Part shown: one piece after another, positions 21,633-33,808 of the stretch
Layout of the letters: every line of letters starts with the position of its first letter
Numbering within the stretch: the first letter of the stretch is position 1
Source of the DNA: Akanthomyces muscarius
Lineage: Eukaryota; Ascomycota; Sordariomycetes; Hypocreales; Cordycipitaceae
Direction: 5' to 3'
NCBI RefSeq assembly: GCF_028009165.1
Contig: NW_026611614.1
Location: 248,001 to 312,000 of the forward strand
Length of the DNA stretch: 64,000 nt
The notes under the pieces: generated by a model
Databases searched by the model: none
What the model was told of the DNA's origin: nothing
What the model saw: only the letters and a program-made list of their open reading frames with translations
Program-made: the position numbers and the translations under genes

Positions 21633-24398
21633 TCATGTCAGGCAGAGGACTTCGTTCTCTTTTTTTTGAACCTTGGACACCATGCGCTCCCACCAGGGTT
21701 GCCTCTCGGCAATGGCATGGGGCAGTTCCATGTTTATCGCAGGCACTGGGACTTCGTGGAACAACCAGCTCTGAATACGTTCCAGAGTTCGATAAAGGGG
21801 CGGCACGGTCTGTTGTAGCAAGTTGATTAGCATCTAGCATTAAATGGAGCATCTTTCCTCTGATAGATGTTTAAACGTACACTGCGGACAGGGGTCTTGA
21901 TAACCTGCTGAAACCAAATCTCTGCGACTTGAATATGCTCCTCCATAGTAGCTAATAGCCCGAGGAAGAAGGCCGGTAGCAACGGAGCTTGAGCCGTGAA
22001 TATAGGGCCTGACGCTGGCGTAATAGAAATACACTTAGCCAAGTCGGCTATATTGTTAACCACCATATAGTGGTTTCTTGGGAGTCTAAGCAGAGGTCAG
22101 CGTGTTTTGGTGTAGAAGGCAGAGGAGAGACATAAGGTGAAATACCTGAATAGTCGGCACTGTAAATAGACTATTCCAGCTATTCTCCACGCCTCTGCTG
22201 TCACCTCGGTCATCTCTTTCGCTTCTTGAATAACGTAGTTCTCGTCCGTCTGACGAATCCATTCAATCGGTTGAGGTCTACTTTTAGCAGCCTCCCAGCT
22301 ATCATACTCTCCACTCCATTGATGCAACTGTAAAAGCTGTTCGTAGAGCATCTGCGCAGTTATAGGCACAATAGGCGTTTCAGCGTCTTGTAGTATGCGA
22401 AGTGAGCAGTAGGCTACCTGGCTAAAGATGTGTAGAACGCGTTTCGAGAAACCACATCCACCGTGAATTTCGTACATATCAGCTTCAGATCCATATAAGA
22501 GAAATCCGAAACATTTAGTTTCAGCAATAGGATCAAAAGTGTCAATAGGCGGGAGAGGCATCATTAGCTGTGCTAAAATGACAGCTCTACCAACAATAAC
22601 TGATTGCGATAGGCGTAGGGAAGAGACCTGGACATTCTGCTCTTTATAAAAGCGAGAGCCTGGATCTGTGAACTGTAACACATGCTCTGCCTGTGTAAAT
22701 CCTACTAACCAGCGAGGGTGGTAGGGCTTTTGGAGCCTCCGTTCCGTGAGAACCACATCTTGCATAGAAAGTAATAACGCCAGCATGACCAGCTCGCTTG
22801 ACTCGTTGTCGTCCAGACTGCGTGTATCCTGGAGTAGCTCGCTGAGCCGGGCTTCGGCGATAGCAAACTTTTTATTGACTTGACGCTGTAGACTGTTGCT
22901 TGGCAGATAGTCATAAATATATATACCAGCGAGGGACTGTATAGCTGCTAGAACACCGGGACTATATTGTATGCTAGCGAAGCCAGTTAACCATACATTA
23001 GTCTTAGTTAACACAGTTCGCCCAGGACACCAGTTATGTATGTCTGTAGAGCAGAGGTTAGTATATACTTAAAGTGAGGAATGGCACAAGTAGAACTTAC
23101 AAAAAGCGAATAGCTGTCTGCCTATAGCATCCATCGCAATATTAAGTCCAAATTGGAACGGGAGGAGTTGCGGGGCCTCATTGGTATCACTAGGACAATA
23201 TGATCGGAAGCTTCCTGTCGGCGATTGGAAGTACCCGCCGATTTGTGACGGCGCTAGGGTTGATGATGTTGAATATGGCGAGTTGCTTCCTGCCAAGAGA
23301 GTGCTTGTGGAGGCCGGTGACGCAGAACCTCGACATCGCAGCGATAGCTCAGAACAATAGTTCAAGGTCTGTGTAGCGGCGACGGTTGATAGCGAATCGC
23401 CAGTGTGATCGATACTCGGCACTTCCACAGTTGCGAATGACCGTCGGGCTTCTTCGAGGGAACAGGAGAATTTGATATATCCGTTGACTGTATCCTCGGA
23501 TGGCCAAGGAAATTTTGGAAGAGGTAGATTGCGGCCAAATGAGTTACGACAATCATAAAATGGGCTGGAAGTGGCACGCTTGGAGCGGGACTTTCGCCAG
23601 CGCTTTGCCTGCTGTACAGGTCTAGATAGCGGCAAAAGACTATAGGATGGCTGTATTTGCTGTGGAGTTTGCGACTGTAGTGGAGGATGTGAATGTAACG
23701 AAGGGTGTGGCGGCGGAGGTTGCAATAGCTGTTGCCCGTCCTCGAAAGCAAACATGGCATGTTGCTGGGACGCAGGAAATGTGGCAGAAATGCCAGTTAG
23801 ATTTGGCGCGGTATCTGCAGACAAGGGTGATCAGCTTCATAGTCTTCAATGCGTTTCCTCGCAGCCAGGGGAGAGACGATTGCCTGCGGAGCGAAGACGA
23901 GGCCAAGATCGACGGTGCGACGCCAGCCGTCATGTGTCTCGCATCGTGCGGTTTATGGCTTTGTGAATCGATTGCATAGACCCATTCAAAGACGCTACAA
24001 CAGGCATATGCAAGGTAACAAACAGAGTGATTATTTCGGAGGGACTTACGGAAATGCATGTCCCGAGGGACCTGGGCCATGGAGCCATCAACAGGAGATA
24101 TCATGTGTGCAGTCATGGGAGAGTTAATAGGCGCACTGGAGTTGAGCCCCATTCCCGCTCCCGACCCAAAGATAGACATTGGCAAAGGGCTAGTAGCGGA
24201 AGGAAATATCCAATCTGAATAGAAGGATTGCGATGCACTCCAACCCTCGGGAAACTCATGTTCGTGGCCTTCAGGAGGGGCGCCATACTGGCCAACGTTG
24301 ACTTGATCAAGCCTGATGCGCTTAACTGGGCGCTGGTCGTCGTCGCCAAAGTCGCCCATACAGTCGAGCCGAAAAGGCGGGAGATTGGGAGGGCCCAT
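21633..24398 (-). CDS. Fungal_trans_2-type transcription regulator without visible zinc cluster
   Basis: Five exons: 24398-24050, 23814-23101, 23043-22146, 22085-21881 and 21809-21633; every join keeps the frame (donors GTAAGT, GTAAGT, GTATTT, GTACGT), giving 780 residues. The N-terminal 360 residues are Pro/Ser/Gln-rich with basic patches (PVKRIRL; KRWRKSRSKR), fitting a disordered activation region. The C-terminal half is the helical regulatory domain of fungal Zn2Cys6 factors: MLALLLSMQDVVL, PRWLVGFTQAEHVL, YEIHGGCGFSKRVLHIFSQVA, then TAEAWRIAGIVYLQCRLFR and PPLYRTLERIQSWLF. No CxxCxxxxxxC cluster is visible in these exons. It may lie in an exon upstream of 24398, where the frame stays open without an ATG (HPAPSLYLRRAPTVYPAQ), or be absent. 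The first intron (235 bases) is the least certain. Targets unknown. Confidence 0.8.
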
Positions 24399-26643
24399 AG
24401 AGATGGGCGGCAAGGCAGCAAGCGAGGTCGTCGGCGGATGCTGGGCTGGATAGACGGTCGGGGCGCGCCGCAGGTACAAGGACGGTGCGGGGTGAAGAGG
24501 ATGTTGAGCGTCCGCTGCCACCAAGAATGGGCCCGTCGGGCGGCAATGCACAAGCCAGTGGTAGGAACTCGTAGGAGAGTCGTGCCTTCAGGACTAACGA
24601 GCGTGTTACGAGAGAAGACGAAAAACAGGGCTGCGAGAAGCGGTATCTTTGGACTTGGGGAGGAGTAATCCCTCTCGTCTCTTTTGTCGACGAGGAATGG
24701 TGCAACGCGGAACGAGGCATAGAAGAGAATGTGTGGAGATTGCGAAAAGGCTACAATCTAGACCAACAAGGGGCAGTTGAGAGGCATACTATTCGGGCGA
24801 CAGCGTCCGGGACGACTGAAGTAGAGGACAGGGCAAAGAGCCATCTACAGCTAATCAAGGCAATGCAACCGAGAGTCTTCGGGAGCCAGATTTTTCCCGG
24901 GTGACAGAAATTGGGCCAGTTGGAGACTGGGAAAGATCACTGATCGGATGTCCCCCGTCTCATTATGCGGCCCATCAGGGTACAACCGACATTTGACGTG
25001 ACAACGCGGGAGCGCGGCGCACAGCAATGTAACACACAGGAGTGTGACGATGTTGCGCACAGGCGCCCCGGGGCGCATTTTGCTGGTGCCTTAGGAGACC
25101 TCATTGGACGCCGCGCTGCACGCCCATGGGCGGCCGAAATCAGCCGGCCCGCGGGCGTGAGACGCTGTAGGAGCAGTTATGTAATTGCCCGCATGGTGAG
25201 GTACCCCGCGCCAGGTATTCTAGCTCATTCTAGCTGGCGCGCCTGGAAGATGCGCTGGCTCCCCGGCGCCACACCGGACCGCTTTCTCCACCCGATGCCT
25301 TGAACGGAATACTACTGGTAGTATATTGCGCGCCGGCACCAGAGATCTTGCTCTTTCCCGTGAGGGCTGTGCCCTTTCTATCTCAAACATGCAGTTGGCT
25401 CTCCTTGACAACTTGCGGCTACAGAGCTGCTCCACCATTGACAAGCTGCTGTACGGGAGAGAGGTGTGGGAATCAGCTGCAGGGCTGTTGCTTTTCATGG
25501 CTGGCGCACTGCCATCAACCGAAACAGCTAGAGACGCGAATCGACAAAGAAAGGAAGGAAGCAAGCAAGTGCGACTATTAAATATCTAGTAGGACAATGG
25601 ACCTTGAGCCAGTTTCAGCAGCTGCCACAGCGATGCTGCGGCTGTTCCCACAGAATGGAATGGCCAGGCGCGTTTCGTTTGCTACCCCGCCATCTGCCTG
25701 CCTGCAGAGGGTCAATGGACAGAGTCCTAGCTGAATAATCCATGGATTGCTTTGCCAGGGCCTTCTCTATTCAGAGCACAAGTAGCCACTGTGACCCTTG
25801 TAGATCTGGAATTGCTCATGGGAAACCTGAAGGTTTCGTCGACAAGTGGTCTGCTCGCAACGGTGCAGCTTTCACAACCAACTCCTCAAGGGCTCTCATT
25901 GTCCGCTGTAGCCAATAAAAGATTGAGGGCTGCGAATTCATCGTGAGGGGGTTCGATTTCTATTGTGGAGAACCTCGAGTATTTTTTCGAAATGTGGCAT
26001 CCTGGGAAGATAAAGACGTTTTAGTATCCTGCTCAAAAGGATTATTACGATACGCTGTCTAGATCTCTCTTTACTTATGTTAATTCGCTGTTCCAGAAAA
26101 AAGGACAGTGCACTCCAACCATGATCTAGACCTGTCACCATCGCGCCGCCCCATGGACAGCGGTTTTTAGCACAAAACTTGGGCATCGCCGCCGGGTTGG
26201 CCGTGGGCTAGCAGACGTAGAAGTAGAGTGTTGGATAGCTACTCCATCCGCGCAATTGTCGTTGACTTTCATGGGGAGGTGCTAGCCAGATGTAATCATA
26301 TCATACGCGCTGCTCCCCAAGCGCACGCCCGGGGGCGAGGGAGAATGCTCGAGCGCCATAGAATCAGGCCGTCCTTTATTTGCTCAAAGCTTGGCTGAAA
26401 GATTTCAAATGTCTGACGAAAGACAACCTGCTGGCACTATTTACGCCGATGCAGACTGCAATTGGTCACTGGCGGCACTCAAAACCAAGTGCGAACCTTC
26501 AACGTTGGAGGCCACGCCCCCCCAGGGTGTGGCGGTGGCGGGGGATCTTTGTCTGAGCCACAGGGGCGAGGATGCCTCTGTCTGGTAACTAGCGGCAGCG
26601 CCATGCCTTCCATCCTTCTCAGCTTGCTTGTTACCTCCCAAGT
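24399..26643. other. Upstream flank, no gene recognised
   Basis: The first 150 bases may hold more of the regulator's 5' end. GC-rich around 25.0-25.3 kb; long overlapping frames there look like composition effects. No gene seen. Confidence 0.35.
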
Positions 26644-26868
26644 GGGGGACAAAAAACATCGCCGGTCGCTGGAAGGCCAGGTCATTTATAGAAGGGCATT
26701 TCTAGCTCTCTACTCTGAAATAAAATATTTTGAAAATAGGAGTAGATTATTTAGGCTCTACTTAATATATTCTCTACTTCTTATAAGGTAAAGCTAAGGG
26801 CTGTCTCGAGTAGTGATGGCTGGTTATTGCTGTAGCTAGGGACTGACCGGCGATGTTTTTTGTCCCCC
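26644..26868 (-). mobile_element. 225-bp MITE, copy 2
   Basis: Terminal inverted repeats are near perfect over 24 bases: the left end begins GGGGGACAAAAAACATCGCC and the right end is its reverse complement. Total length 225 bases, the same as copy 1, which lies in the opposite orientation. The interior is AT-rich with no frame. Similar sequence (CCTCCCAA) flanks both sides, so the target-site duplication is unclear. The better-kept ends suggest this copy is younger than the one at 6.3 kb. Confidence 0.9.
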
Positions 26869-28357
26869 TAGTGCCTCCCAATCGCTATTATCTCTTATTC
26901 CTGCCTGTTTCTTTCCACCCCCTCGTCTTGTTGCCTCTCCTTGTTCCCCCCTCTCGTTTACCCCTCTCCGAGCTGGGCACTCGAACGACTGCTTCAGCAG
27001 GGCCCATGCGGGAGCGTCCCGGGAGTGTTGGCCAGAGCTGGCCTCCGTTGCGGGGTAATTATTTACTAACGTTAGTGAACCCCTCTGATCTAGCCTGGGC
27101 GCAATGTTGTAGCTGATGGAAAAGGCCACGGCTTGATTCCACGAAGAAGTAATTCCCTGGGAAAGTGGACAAACGCTGCCCATAATGGTCATCATAATGT
27201 AAGGCCGAACTTCATGACCTCCCGAAGCACGCGCGCGTCGCGAGGACAGCGCCGGACCTCAGTCATAATTATGTTGTGCCCACGGCGTATGCCAGGACCA
27301 CGTCATCTTTATTATTAGCCTCAACATTCGTCCCCCTCGCCCCCCCTCCCCTTTTGCTCCCGTGCCTCATTCATCCCTCGTCCCCTGTCTCTTGCCGAGA
27401 CTCACCCGTCTCGCGCTTTGTCATCTCCCGTCTCTTTGTTATTTCCGGCATCAATGGCTTAACTGGAACGTCGGGTTAGCGCCAGCAGGGCGGGCTTGGC
27501 CCATGCCACTGGACGGCAAATGGGCACTAGCCGGCCTGCATGGCCCAAAGAAAAACTCTGTCTTTACACGGAAAAAAATCTACACAAGTGATAGATAGTC
27601 CCGGGATGTACTGTCGAGAGCAGTACCGGTGTCCTAATCACACAATGCCTTCTTATTCAATTGGAAAATTTCCAGCCAATCACAGACACGAATGAAAATC
27701 CACTAAAGACACTATGTTCTGATTGGTTGGGATGCCACTTCCGCAGTGCGTACGCTTTTTGCGGTAGGATGAGCGATGATTGCATGAATATCCCATAGCA
27801 GCCTTGTCCCTATACAAGAAAAGGCAAGCAATGATTGATTAGACGGTGGGCGTGGTATCGGGCGCCGGGTGGGCGGCGCTTTGTGGCCATGCGCCTAGAT
27901 CTGGCAGCGACCACAAATTAGGGCCGCCGTTAGTCAGGCATTGAAGATGCAATCACTAGTGCATTTGAGAATGCAGTGCCCGCGTCGGAATTCGTGATAT
28001 TGTGGTCATTTACCTTTTCTTATTCGTGTGTTTGCTCACAATAGTTTGAAATTGTGCTACACAATCGCACGCAATGTAGGCAAAGCCCAATACGCTCCAC
28101 TAGGAACTCTAAATACCAAGTGGTCATAGATAACCCGACCATCGCTGTGAGCTGATGACCTGACCACGACCAGAGGTGTGTTTAGCCGGGGTCACCTCTA
28201 CTGGTAGAGCCTGGCATGAACCGAGGATTCTCCGGCGTCAAGTGGAGTACGCCTGGCCCAACCGCGGCCCGAAGACACCCAAGATACCTAACCTTTTCAA
28301 CCACAGCTCGTGGTAACTGTGCGGAATGGGCGCTTCAGCCATCGGTTCCTCATTCCA
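26869..28357. other. No gene recognised
   Basis: Pyrimidine-rich stretches (about 26880-26990 and 27330-27460) produce long but low-complexity frames. A CT-rich promoter upstream of the plus-strand gene starting at 28358 is possible, but no defined site is visible. Confidence 0.35.
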
Positions 28358-28943
28358 ATGGCTAGATACACAACCATCAGGCTACCAAACGACGCCCCAA
28401 GTCTGGACCTGGATGGCCCGGTGCAGTCTGAGGGAGATGCGGCATTAAATCCTGAGGTACTTCGGCAAGAGCGGGAACGACACGTGATCGACTATCTCCT
28501 TAAAACGTTTGAAACTGAAGTTCTGGTATGAGGCCTGGCAAATTACAGCAAACAATTTTTTTTTACCGACCAGTGTCTAGGGTACGATGAAAAAAAAGGA
28601 GGGCGAGCGTCTTCACATCAGCGCCAAGACGCTCTCGCTCAAGCGTGGCCCGGAGGCGCAAGTGATACAGACCCCAGCAGGGCGAAGCATTGCTGTGCCA
28701 CTGTCTAATAAGATGGCTGGCAAATATATCGCTCTGATAAACAGAAAAGAGCCCGGACGCTCAGGACTCGAATGTGATGTAGCCACGAATTATTCTTGCG
28801 CTCGAGGCACCGCATTGGTGCTGGACGAAGGCATGACACTCGCTATACCAGCAGAAGGAGATGACTACCCTGAGTGCGTTGATCTGCTCTTCGCGAATCT
28901 GAGTTACAAAACGGAAGATGACACGACGGTTGATACTAGCTGA
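28358..28943 (+). CDS. Unrecognised 176-residue protein, two exons
   Basis: Exons 28358-28525 and 28581-28943 join across a 55-base intron (donor GTATGA, acceptor TCTAG) in the same phase, with the join reading TFETEVLGTMKKKEG. The N-terminus MARYTTIRLPNDAPSLDL is followed by an acidic segment and a helix (EVLRQERERHVIDYLLKTFE). The second exon is basic, then contains SIAVPLSNKMAGKYIALIN and an acidic tail (ANLSYKTEDDTTVDTS). No domain recognised. It is the first of four plus-strand genes up to 36.6 kb, with the divergent minus-strand gene at 29034-30777 in between. The in-frame join supports a real gene. Confidence 0.5.
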
Positions 28944-29033
28944 TGAGGACCGCCATCGATTCCTTACACTGGTGGTCAAAATAAACCCATTGGTCACTAG
29001 AGCAGGAGCTGAATCAATAGGCACACATTTCGA

Positions 29034-30777
29034 CTAGTCGTGAAACCAATTATACCAGCCATGGTCCAAGTCAAAGTCCAAGGTCATTGGATCGCCCGTC
29101 AGGGCCTGATCCACGGCCCTATTAGAAACTGTACCCCATCGCCCTTCAGCGCTCTCTTGTTCACCCCCTCGGAACGCTATGACGGGCGAATCCCAGAAGC
29201 ATATCGCAACGTCTGTGCCGCCTGGAAGGGCCAAGCCATCACAGGCCTGTTGACCACAGTTTTGAGCGACACTCAAATGTGTATCTTGTTGTGCGGCTAG
29301 GCATTGCGCGGCGTCTATGCTGATACCGCTCATTTGTGGCGGCTGCATGCCACTCGCATTGCCAAGGGCTGCCGCGATTGAATTGTTACGAACTGGATCA
29401 TATTGACCGCTCCAATTCAAGCGCGGCACAGGCTCGACTTCAGTCATGGATGCAGTCGCGGCGGTGGGCCTGCAGACTGAGGTTGCACCGACATCTGGAG
29501 ACGAGATCGGATGTGCTGCTGTTGTGTTTTGCGAGATCCTCGGTCTGGCCTCCGAAGCTAGGGGCTGACTGGACTGACGTTTTCGTTTCTTCTGTCGCTG
29601 ATAGTGTTCACCCGTCTTTATCATCCTTGCTTCGTCAAGAAACATGTTCTCGTTGAATTGAAGCAGTTTTCTGGCAAGCCCGTTGCATATTGGCGTCTGA
29701 GTCCAGGTGTGAATGTCACGGTTACGTAGCTCCGCCACCATATCCACCATGCCCGATTCGTTGATGCTCGTTTTGTGGTCCCAGCTACATACTTGTTGGC
29801 TTCAGAGGCACGACTGTCGCAGATTGGACGACGCACCTGTCGGTAGCCTCCGCCAAAAACATTGCAGAGTAGCATTCTGTGTTGTTCTGGGCGGGGGTTG
29901 CCTCGCCCAAGAGCTTGCAGAATTTATGTCTCCGCCCGCCTGCCAGTATGATTTGCCGGCACTTCTCGATCTCGTCTTCCTCGGTAGACCACTGGATGGT
30001 TTTCAGCCAGCGCCGTATATTTGGCTTTACAATTTTCGACACCTCCCCGGTGGACGTCATCTTTCGATAGTCGAGAAACGCGGAAATGGTGCCGATTCTC
30101 CAGCGAACCTGGCACTGGGCAACGTTGCCCCTCAACTTCAGCAGTGACGAGTAGAAGCCCTTGGCCTTGTCCGTCGATGAGCTGAGCTCGCTGTACCTGT
30201 TCACATGGCCTGCCTGGGGATGCCAGAACTCGCGAGGGTCGTTGGTCCAGCGGTCAAACTGGCTCAGCACATCGTCATGGATGGAGAGGCTCACATCGAG
30301 CGCTTTGCCAAGATTCCGCTCCGACTTTGGCGTCTCGACGATAGTCCTGAGCACGCGCGACACTGCCCTTAAGAATTCCAGGTTCACGGCGCGCAGAGAA
30401 GTGTTGGGAGGATACCCTTCCAGGCCCGCGAGCACCTGGCCAACATTCTCCAGCTTCACGTCAAAGGGTTGCTTTATCATGTCGAAGCGTTGCCAAAGAA
30501 CTAGCAGAGACGGAAAATGTCCAAGGGACGCTTTGGGAGAGTGAAGGAGCAGACCGTGAACTATTACATCCGCAAGCGCGTGTGGCAGCTGATCCGTGGC
30601 AGCCTGTTTGGCTGCAGACAACCCCTGTTCCGCACTAGTCCGTAAACATGCTGGAAGGCGACCGCGGTCGCCTTCCCGGATGAATGTGGAATAACTCGAA
30701 CGGCGGGCAAAAGTGGTTCTCAGATTCAATTGAGTAAGGGTTGACGCTACAACACAAGAGATGAGAGTGGACTGCAT
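29034..30777 (-). CDS. Unrecognised 557-residue protein, two exons
   Basis: Exons 30777-29837 and 29766-29034 join over a 70-base intron (donor GTGCGT, acceptor ACGAG); the frame is kept and the join reads LAEATDSINESGMVDMVAEL. The first ATG gives MQSTLISCVVASTLTQLNLR, which could be a weak signal or mitochondrial presequence. Residues 40-300 are helical and basic (LLVLWQRFDMIKQPFDVKLENV, REFWHPQAGHVNRYSEL, RRWLKTIQWSTEEDEIEKCR). After residue about 310 the protein is Gln/Ser/Pro-rich with a basic QKKRKRQSS cluster, a possible nuclear signal, and an acidic, Trp-containing end (DFDLDHGWYNWFHD) that resembles an activation tail. I recognise no family. The mixed features leave its location open. 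Confidence 0.6.
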
Positions 30778-31228
30778 ATTGGATCCTACTGTGACTACGC
30801 GCAGCACTAGATTTCACATGCTCTTCTCTCATTACGCAGACTAGTGCTACACACCAGTTCGGGTTGAGTTTTGGCTGGATTGGATGGGCAAGGTTGTGAT
30901 TTCAACAACCACGTATCTTGTTGCTTTTTCCCGCGCATCTGAGGCTTTGTGGACGACTTCGCCACCCTAAATCCTACGTGCGCCCGGCGTCTTATTCTCG
31001 GTAGGGGGCACTTAATGCTGCGCGTCATAAAAGCTAGCGCTGCTGATTTTCAGTATATCCGTCGCCTAGTCCAGATGCTGTGGCCTGCCTCAGATCGCTC
31101 CACAGCAGCCCCATTATATAAGCAGCCGCTTTCACTGTCTGATTCCCAATTTGTTTGCGGACCTCAGCGAGGCAATCCTGAACATAGCTTCTCGTAACTT
31201 CCTGCTTCGACTTCAAAAAGCCAGTCCA
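30778..31228. promoter_or_regulatory. Divergent intergenic region
   Basis: A 451-base gap between the starts of a minus-strand gene (start 30777) and a plus-strand gene (start 31229), so it presumably holds both promoters. No recognisable binding site or repeat is visible. Confidence 0.35.
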
Positions 31229-32243
31229 ATGTCCAGCCACGCAAGAGAGGAGTCGCATTCGGCCAAAATATGCCGTGGCGACGCCCCGCGCAAACCCAAG
31301 GCTAGACTCGATCGCGCACTCATGCACAAAGAATTCCTCAATCATGAGCTGAAGGATGACAACAGCCGTTCAAGTTGCCCGCTCGAGGCACTTGAGCTTC
31401 CACGTCTGCGGCGATGCGCATTCGATGTGAGCACCCTCCACATTATCGGACCCGTCAACCCCATCCAGACGCGTTTTGAAGAAAGGGTTGATGGTGGCCT
31501 CGACGGATACAACTGGCAAATTCGATTCGGAGAACGCGGCCCCTTTGTTTTGAAAGTCGTAAGACTCCCTTCTTAAGCTACACGCCTATGCACGCTGCCG
31601 CTAACGTGCTCTGCCTCTGTCCGTTCGGCTTTAGTTCTGGGATCAAGAGCCGCCTACACCACCGCTATACTATGCACTGCAACGAGAATGCCAAGCTGCA
31701 GCCGTCTTGCAGCTGATGCAGGAAGCCCTGGCGCAAGACGATCCCTCTCTTGACCCCGTCCTTGTTTACCCTGAACCCTGCGACTGGAGGGAGGGCTATG
31801 AGAACATGCTTGCATTCAGTGATGAATGGCGACGCAAGGGCTCACCGTGCTCTGCCTCTACCCCAATGACAGAGATAACGAGTATGCCCCGCATAAGAAA
31901 GTGCTATGGCTGGATAAAAATTGCGGGAGATATTCTGTACCAGCTGCCGCCCCTCTGGCAGCCACCACATCTCAAGATTGAAAAGATACCGAGACAGATA
32001 GAACGCAATAAGGAGTATACAGCTCTTGTCTACGAATATGTGGAGGAAGGGGAAAACAACGCGGAAGTCATACAGGAGTCGTTGAACTTTTTTCGGGACG
32101 CCGGTTTCTCTCACACTCGGATTTCGTTGGCACGCAACTGGAAAAAGTCCGTCTTAATCGATATGTCGGATATTATTTATCCTGGTGGGTTCGGTTGGAA
32201 GCAATGGAGTTTAACGGCTGAAAAGGTTCTACGTGCTATCTGA
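31229..32243 (+). CDS. Degenerate protein-kinase-like fungal protein
   Basis: Exons 31229-31558 and 31635-32243 join in frame over a 76-base intron (donor GTAAGA, acceptor CTTTAG) giving 312 residues; the join reads FVLKVFWDQEPP. FVLKVF (Lys109) looks like the kinase strand-3 lysine. YTALVYEYVEEGENN (about 239-252) resembles the hinge, and FSHTRISLARNWKKSVLIDMSDI (split 268-290) resembles a worn catalytic loop and DFG region without the HRD aspartate. So the fold may be kinase-like but catalysis is doubtful. Proteins with this FWDQEPP...YYALQREC and ALVYEYVEEGEN pattern are common in accessory regions of moulds and mostly unstudied. It lies 227 bases upstream of a PD-(D/E)XK-like gene in the same direction. 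Confidence 0.65.
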
Positions 32244-32470
32244 AGCAAAATGATGTACGCCAGAGTGAAAAAAAAACCAGCTCATGTCTTCATATCGGCA
32301 TAACCTTATAAATACAAGACCTTTCTCATCACAAGAAGCCAGGTGTTAAACAGCCCGTCAAAAAATCTCTTTGCAAAGAATCCCTGATTCTTCGAGCGAC
32401 AATTCTAAAGCATAGACGTGTCTACCTAAGTGTCAACTTCATTCCCGGTCTCGATATCCCATCCATCAAG

Positions 32471-33808
32471 ATGCCTACCATTCTTGAGGCACTCGCAGAA
32501 AAGTCTGTAGCAAAGGACTTCAACTGCATCCTTGGCGTCGCTGGGTCAAACACGGCCTGCGATACCACTATTAGTATCGAACAGTGGCATTCTTGGGAGG
32601 ACTTTACTTACAACAACATCAAACAGATTTTTAAGAAGGATCTGGGTCGACGGTACAAGGGCGAGAACGAGCCGTCACCGCTACCGATGGACTTAGATGT
32701 TTTCAAAGAAGATGCGACGCAAGACGCACTAGGGCGATTCCCGGTTCCCATTGTCAACTATGCTCTTGACTCCAGTGGCGGTTCGGAGCATTTCGGCCGT
32801 GGAAGCAGGTGTGAAACGAACGACATGTATGTACCTGACTGGTCGGTATTGTCAAAGCCTCATGCCATAGAAGCTGGGATGATGCTGAACATGCTTCCCG
32901 GAGACACGAAAATCAGCTCGAAATGGCGGTCTAGCATGCTCGAGGACAACGACGGCAAATTTGACGAGTGGAAGAAGGTTCTCGACCAAGTTGTTACCTA
33001 CATGGCATGGTGGTCTGCTCGGTACGGCTTCATCGTTACCGACACCGAAGTCGTTGCGCTGCGAATCCATCGCCAGCATGTGCCCGATGGCCTAGCCGTC
33101 CATCGACCGCGTCGCAGCCGCCGGTCGGACGCCACCATTACGCTGAGCAGCGACCCCGTCAGCATTGCTTCGAGCGAAGGGTTCCAGGACACCGACCCGC
33201 TGCTTTGGGATTTCGGGGTCGAGTACAAAGCAATTCCGTGGTCCGCACATGGGTCGGGGAAGCTCACAGGGAAGCTCGCCTTGTGGGCTCTAGCAAGAAT
33301 GGCATCGTGCGGCGACCGCAGCATTGAGTACTCCTACCCAGGTTTAGACACCTGGCGCACGCAGGATACAGGCCGCGGCATCGTTCACAACACATCAGGT
33401 GCGAAACTCGACAATCCGACGAAACATACCGAAATTCAGCAACGCGATCACTTCGTTCATGCCGCTCCAGGCGCGGGGAGCAATACCAAGGATCTTTCCA
33501 GCGACGATGAAGACGCAAGCCGTTCTGAGGCTTACGAGAGCGAAGCTGTCGAGGAGCCGGAACTGCCGCAGTTCAGCAGGCCGGCCTCTGCTGGGCTGGA
33601 GCACACCGCTGCGGTGCCGGATGCTCAACCTGCCGAGGATCGTAATGCATGGATACTGGTTAAGGTGGAAAGAAGAGGAAGGGAGTACTATTACAAAGAT
33701 TACAAAGAACATCGCAAGTCATCGTCCAAGAGTGACTGGGAGGCGGTGGATGGGGGCTATGTCCTTCGTGGAAAAAGACATGTTTACTTTACGAAGAAGC
33801 TGCCATAG
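32471..33808 (+). CDS. Fungal PD-(D/E)XK-like protein
   Basis: An intronless frame of 445 residues starting MPTILEALAEKSVAKDF. The core region has YVPDWSVL (Pro122-Asp123), LPGDTKISSKW (Asp145-x-Lys147) and ARYGFIVTDTEVVALRI (183-199), with a Trp/Gln-containing helix in between. The order PD ... DxK ... strand matches the PD-(D/E)XK nuclease superfamily, and this GDTK-KW and RYGF-TD pattern is recurrent in a large unstudied fungal family. I infer a nuclease-like fold; activity is not shown. The C-terminal third is low-complexity and acidic (SSDDEDASRSEAYESEAVEEPE, split), then ends in a compact basic segment (RRGREYYYKDYKEHRKSS). Codon use is clean and GC-rich. The gene directly upstream is kinase-like, and such genes often occur side by side. 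Confidence 0.7.
   Translation: MPTILEALAEKSVAKDFNCILGVAGSNTACDTTISIEQWHSWEDFTYNNIKQIFKKDLGRRYKGENEPSPLPMDLDVFKEDATQDALGRFPVPIVNYALDSSGGSEHFGRGSRCETNDMYVPDWSVLSKPHAIEAGMMLNMLPGDTKISSKWRSSMLEDNDGKFDEWKKVLDQVVTYMAWWSARYGFIVTDTEVVALRIHRQHVPDGLAVHRPRRSRRSDATITLSSDPVSIASSEGFQDTDPLLWDFGVEYKAIPWSAHGSGKLTGKLALWALARMASCGDRSIEYSYPGLDTWRTQDTGRGIVHNTSGAKLDNPTKHTEIQQRDHFVHAAPGAGSNTKDLSSDDEDASRSEAYESEAVEEPELPQFSRPASAGLEHTAAVPDAQPAEDRNAWILVKVERRGREYYYKDYKEHRKSSSKSDWEAVDGGYVLRGKRHVYFTKKLP

Noticed and set aside
24399..24553. Extension of the regulator to a start near 24551
   Set aside because: The frame is open but begins with GTG and not ATG; the first ATG is at 24398. An upstream exon is possible but unproven.
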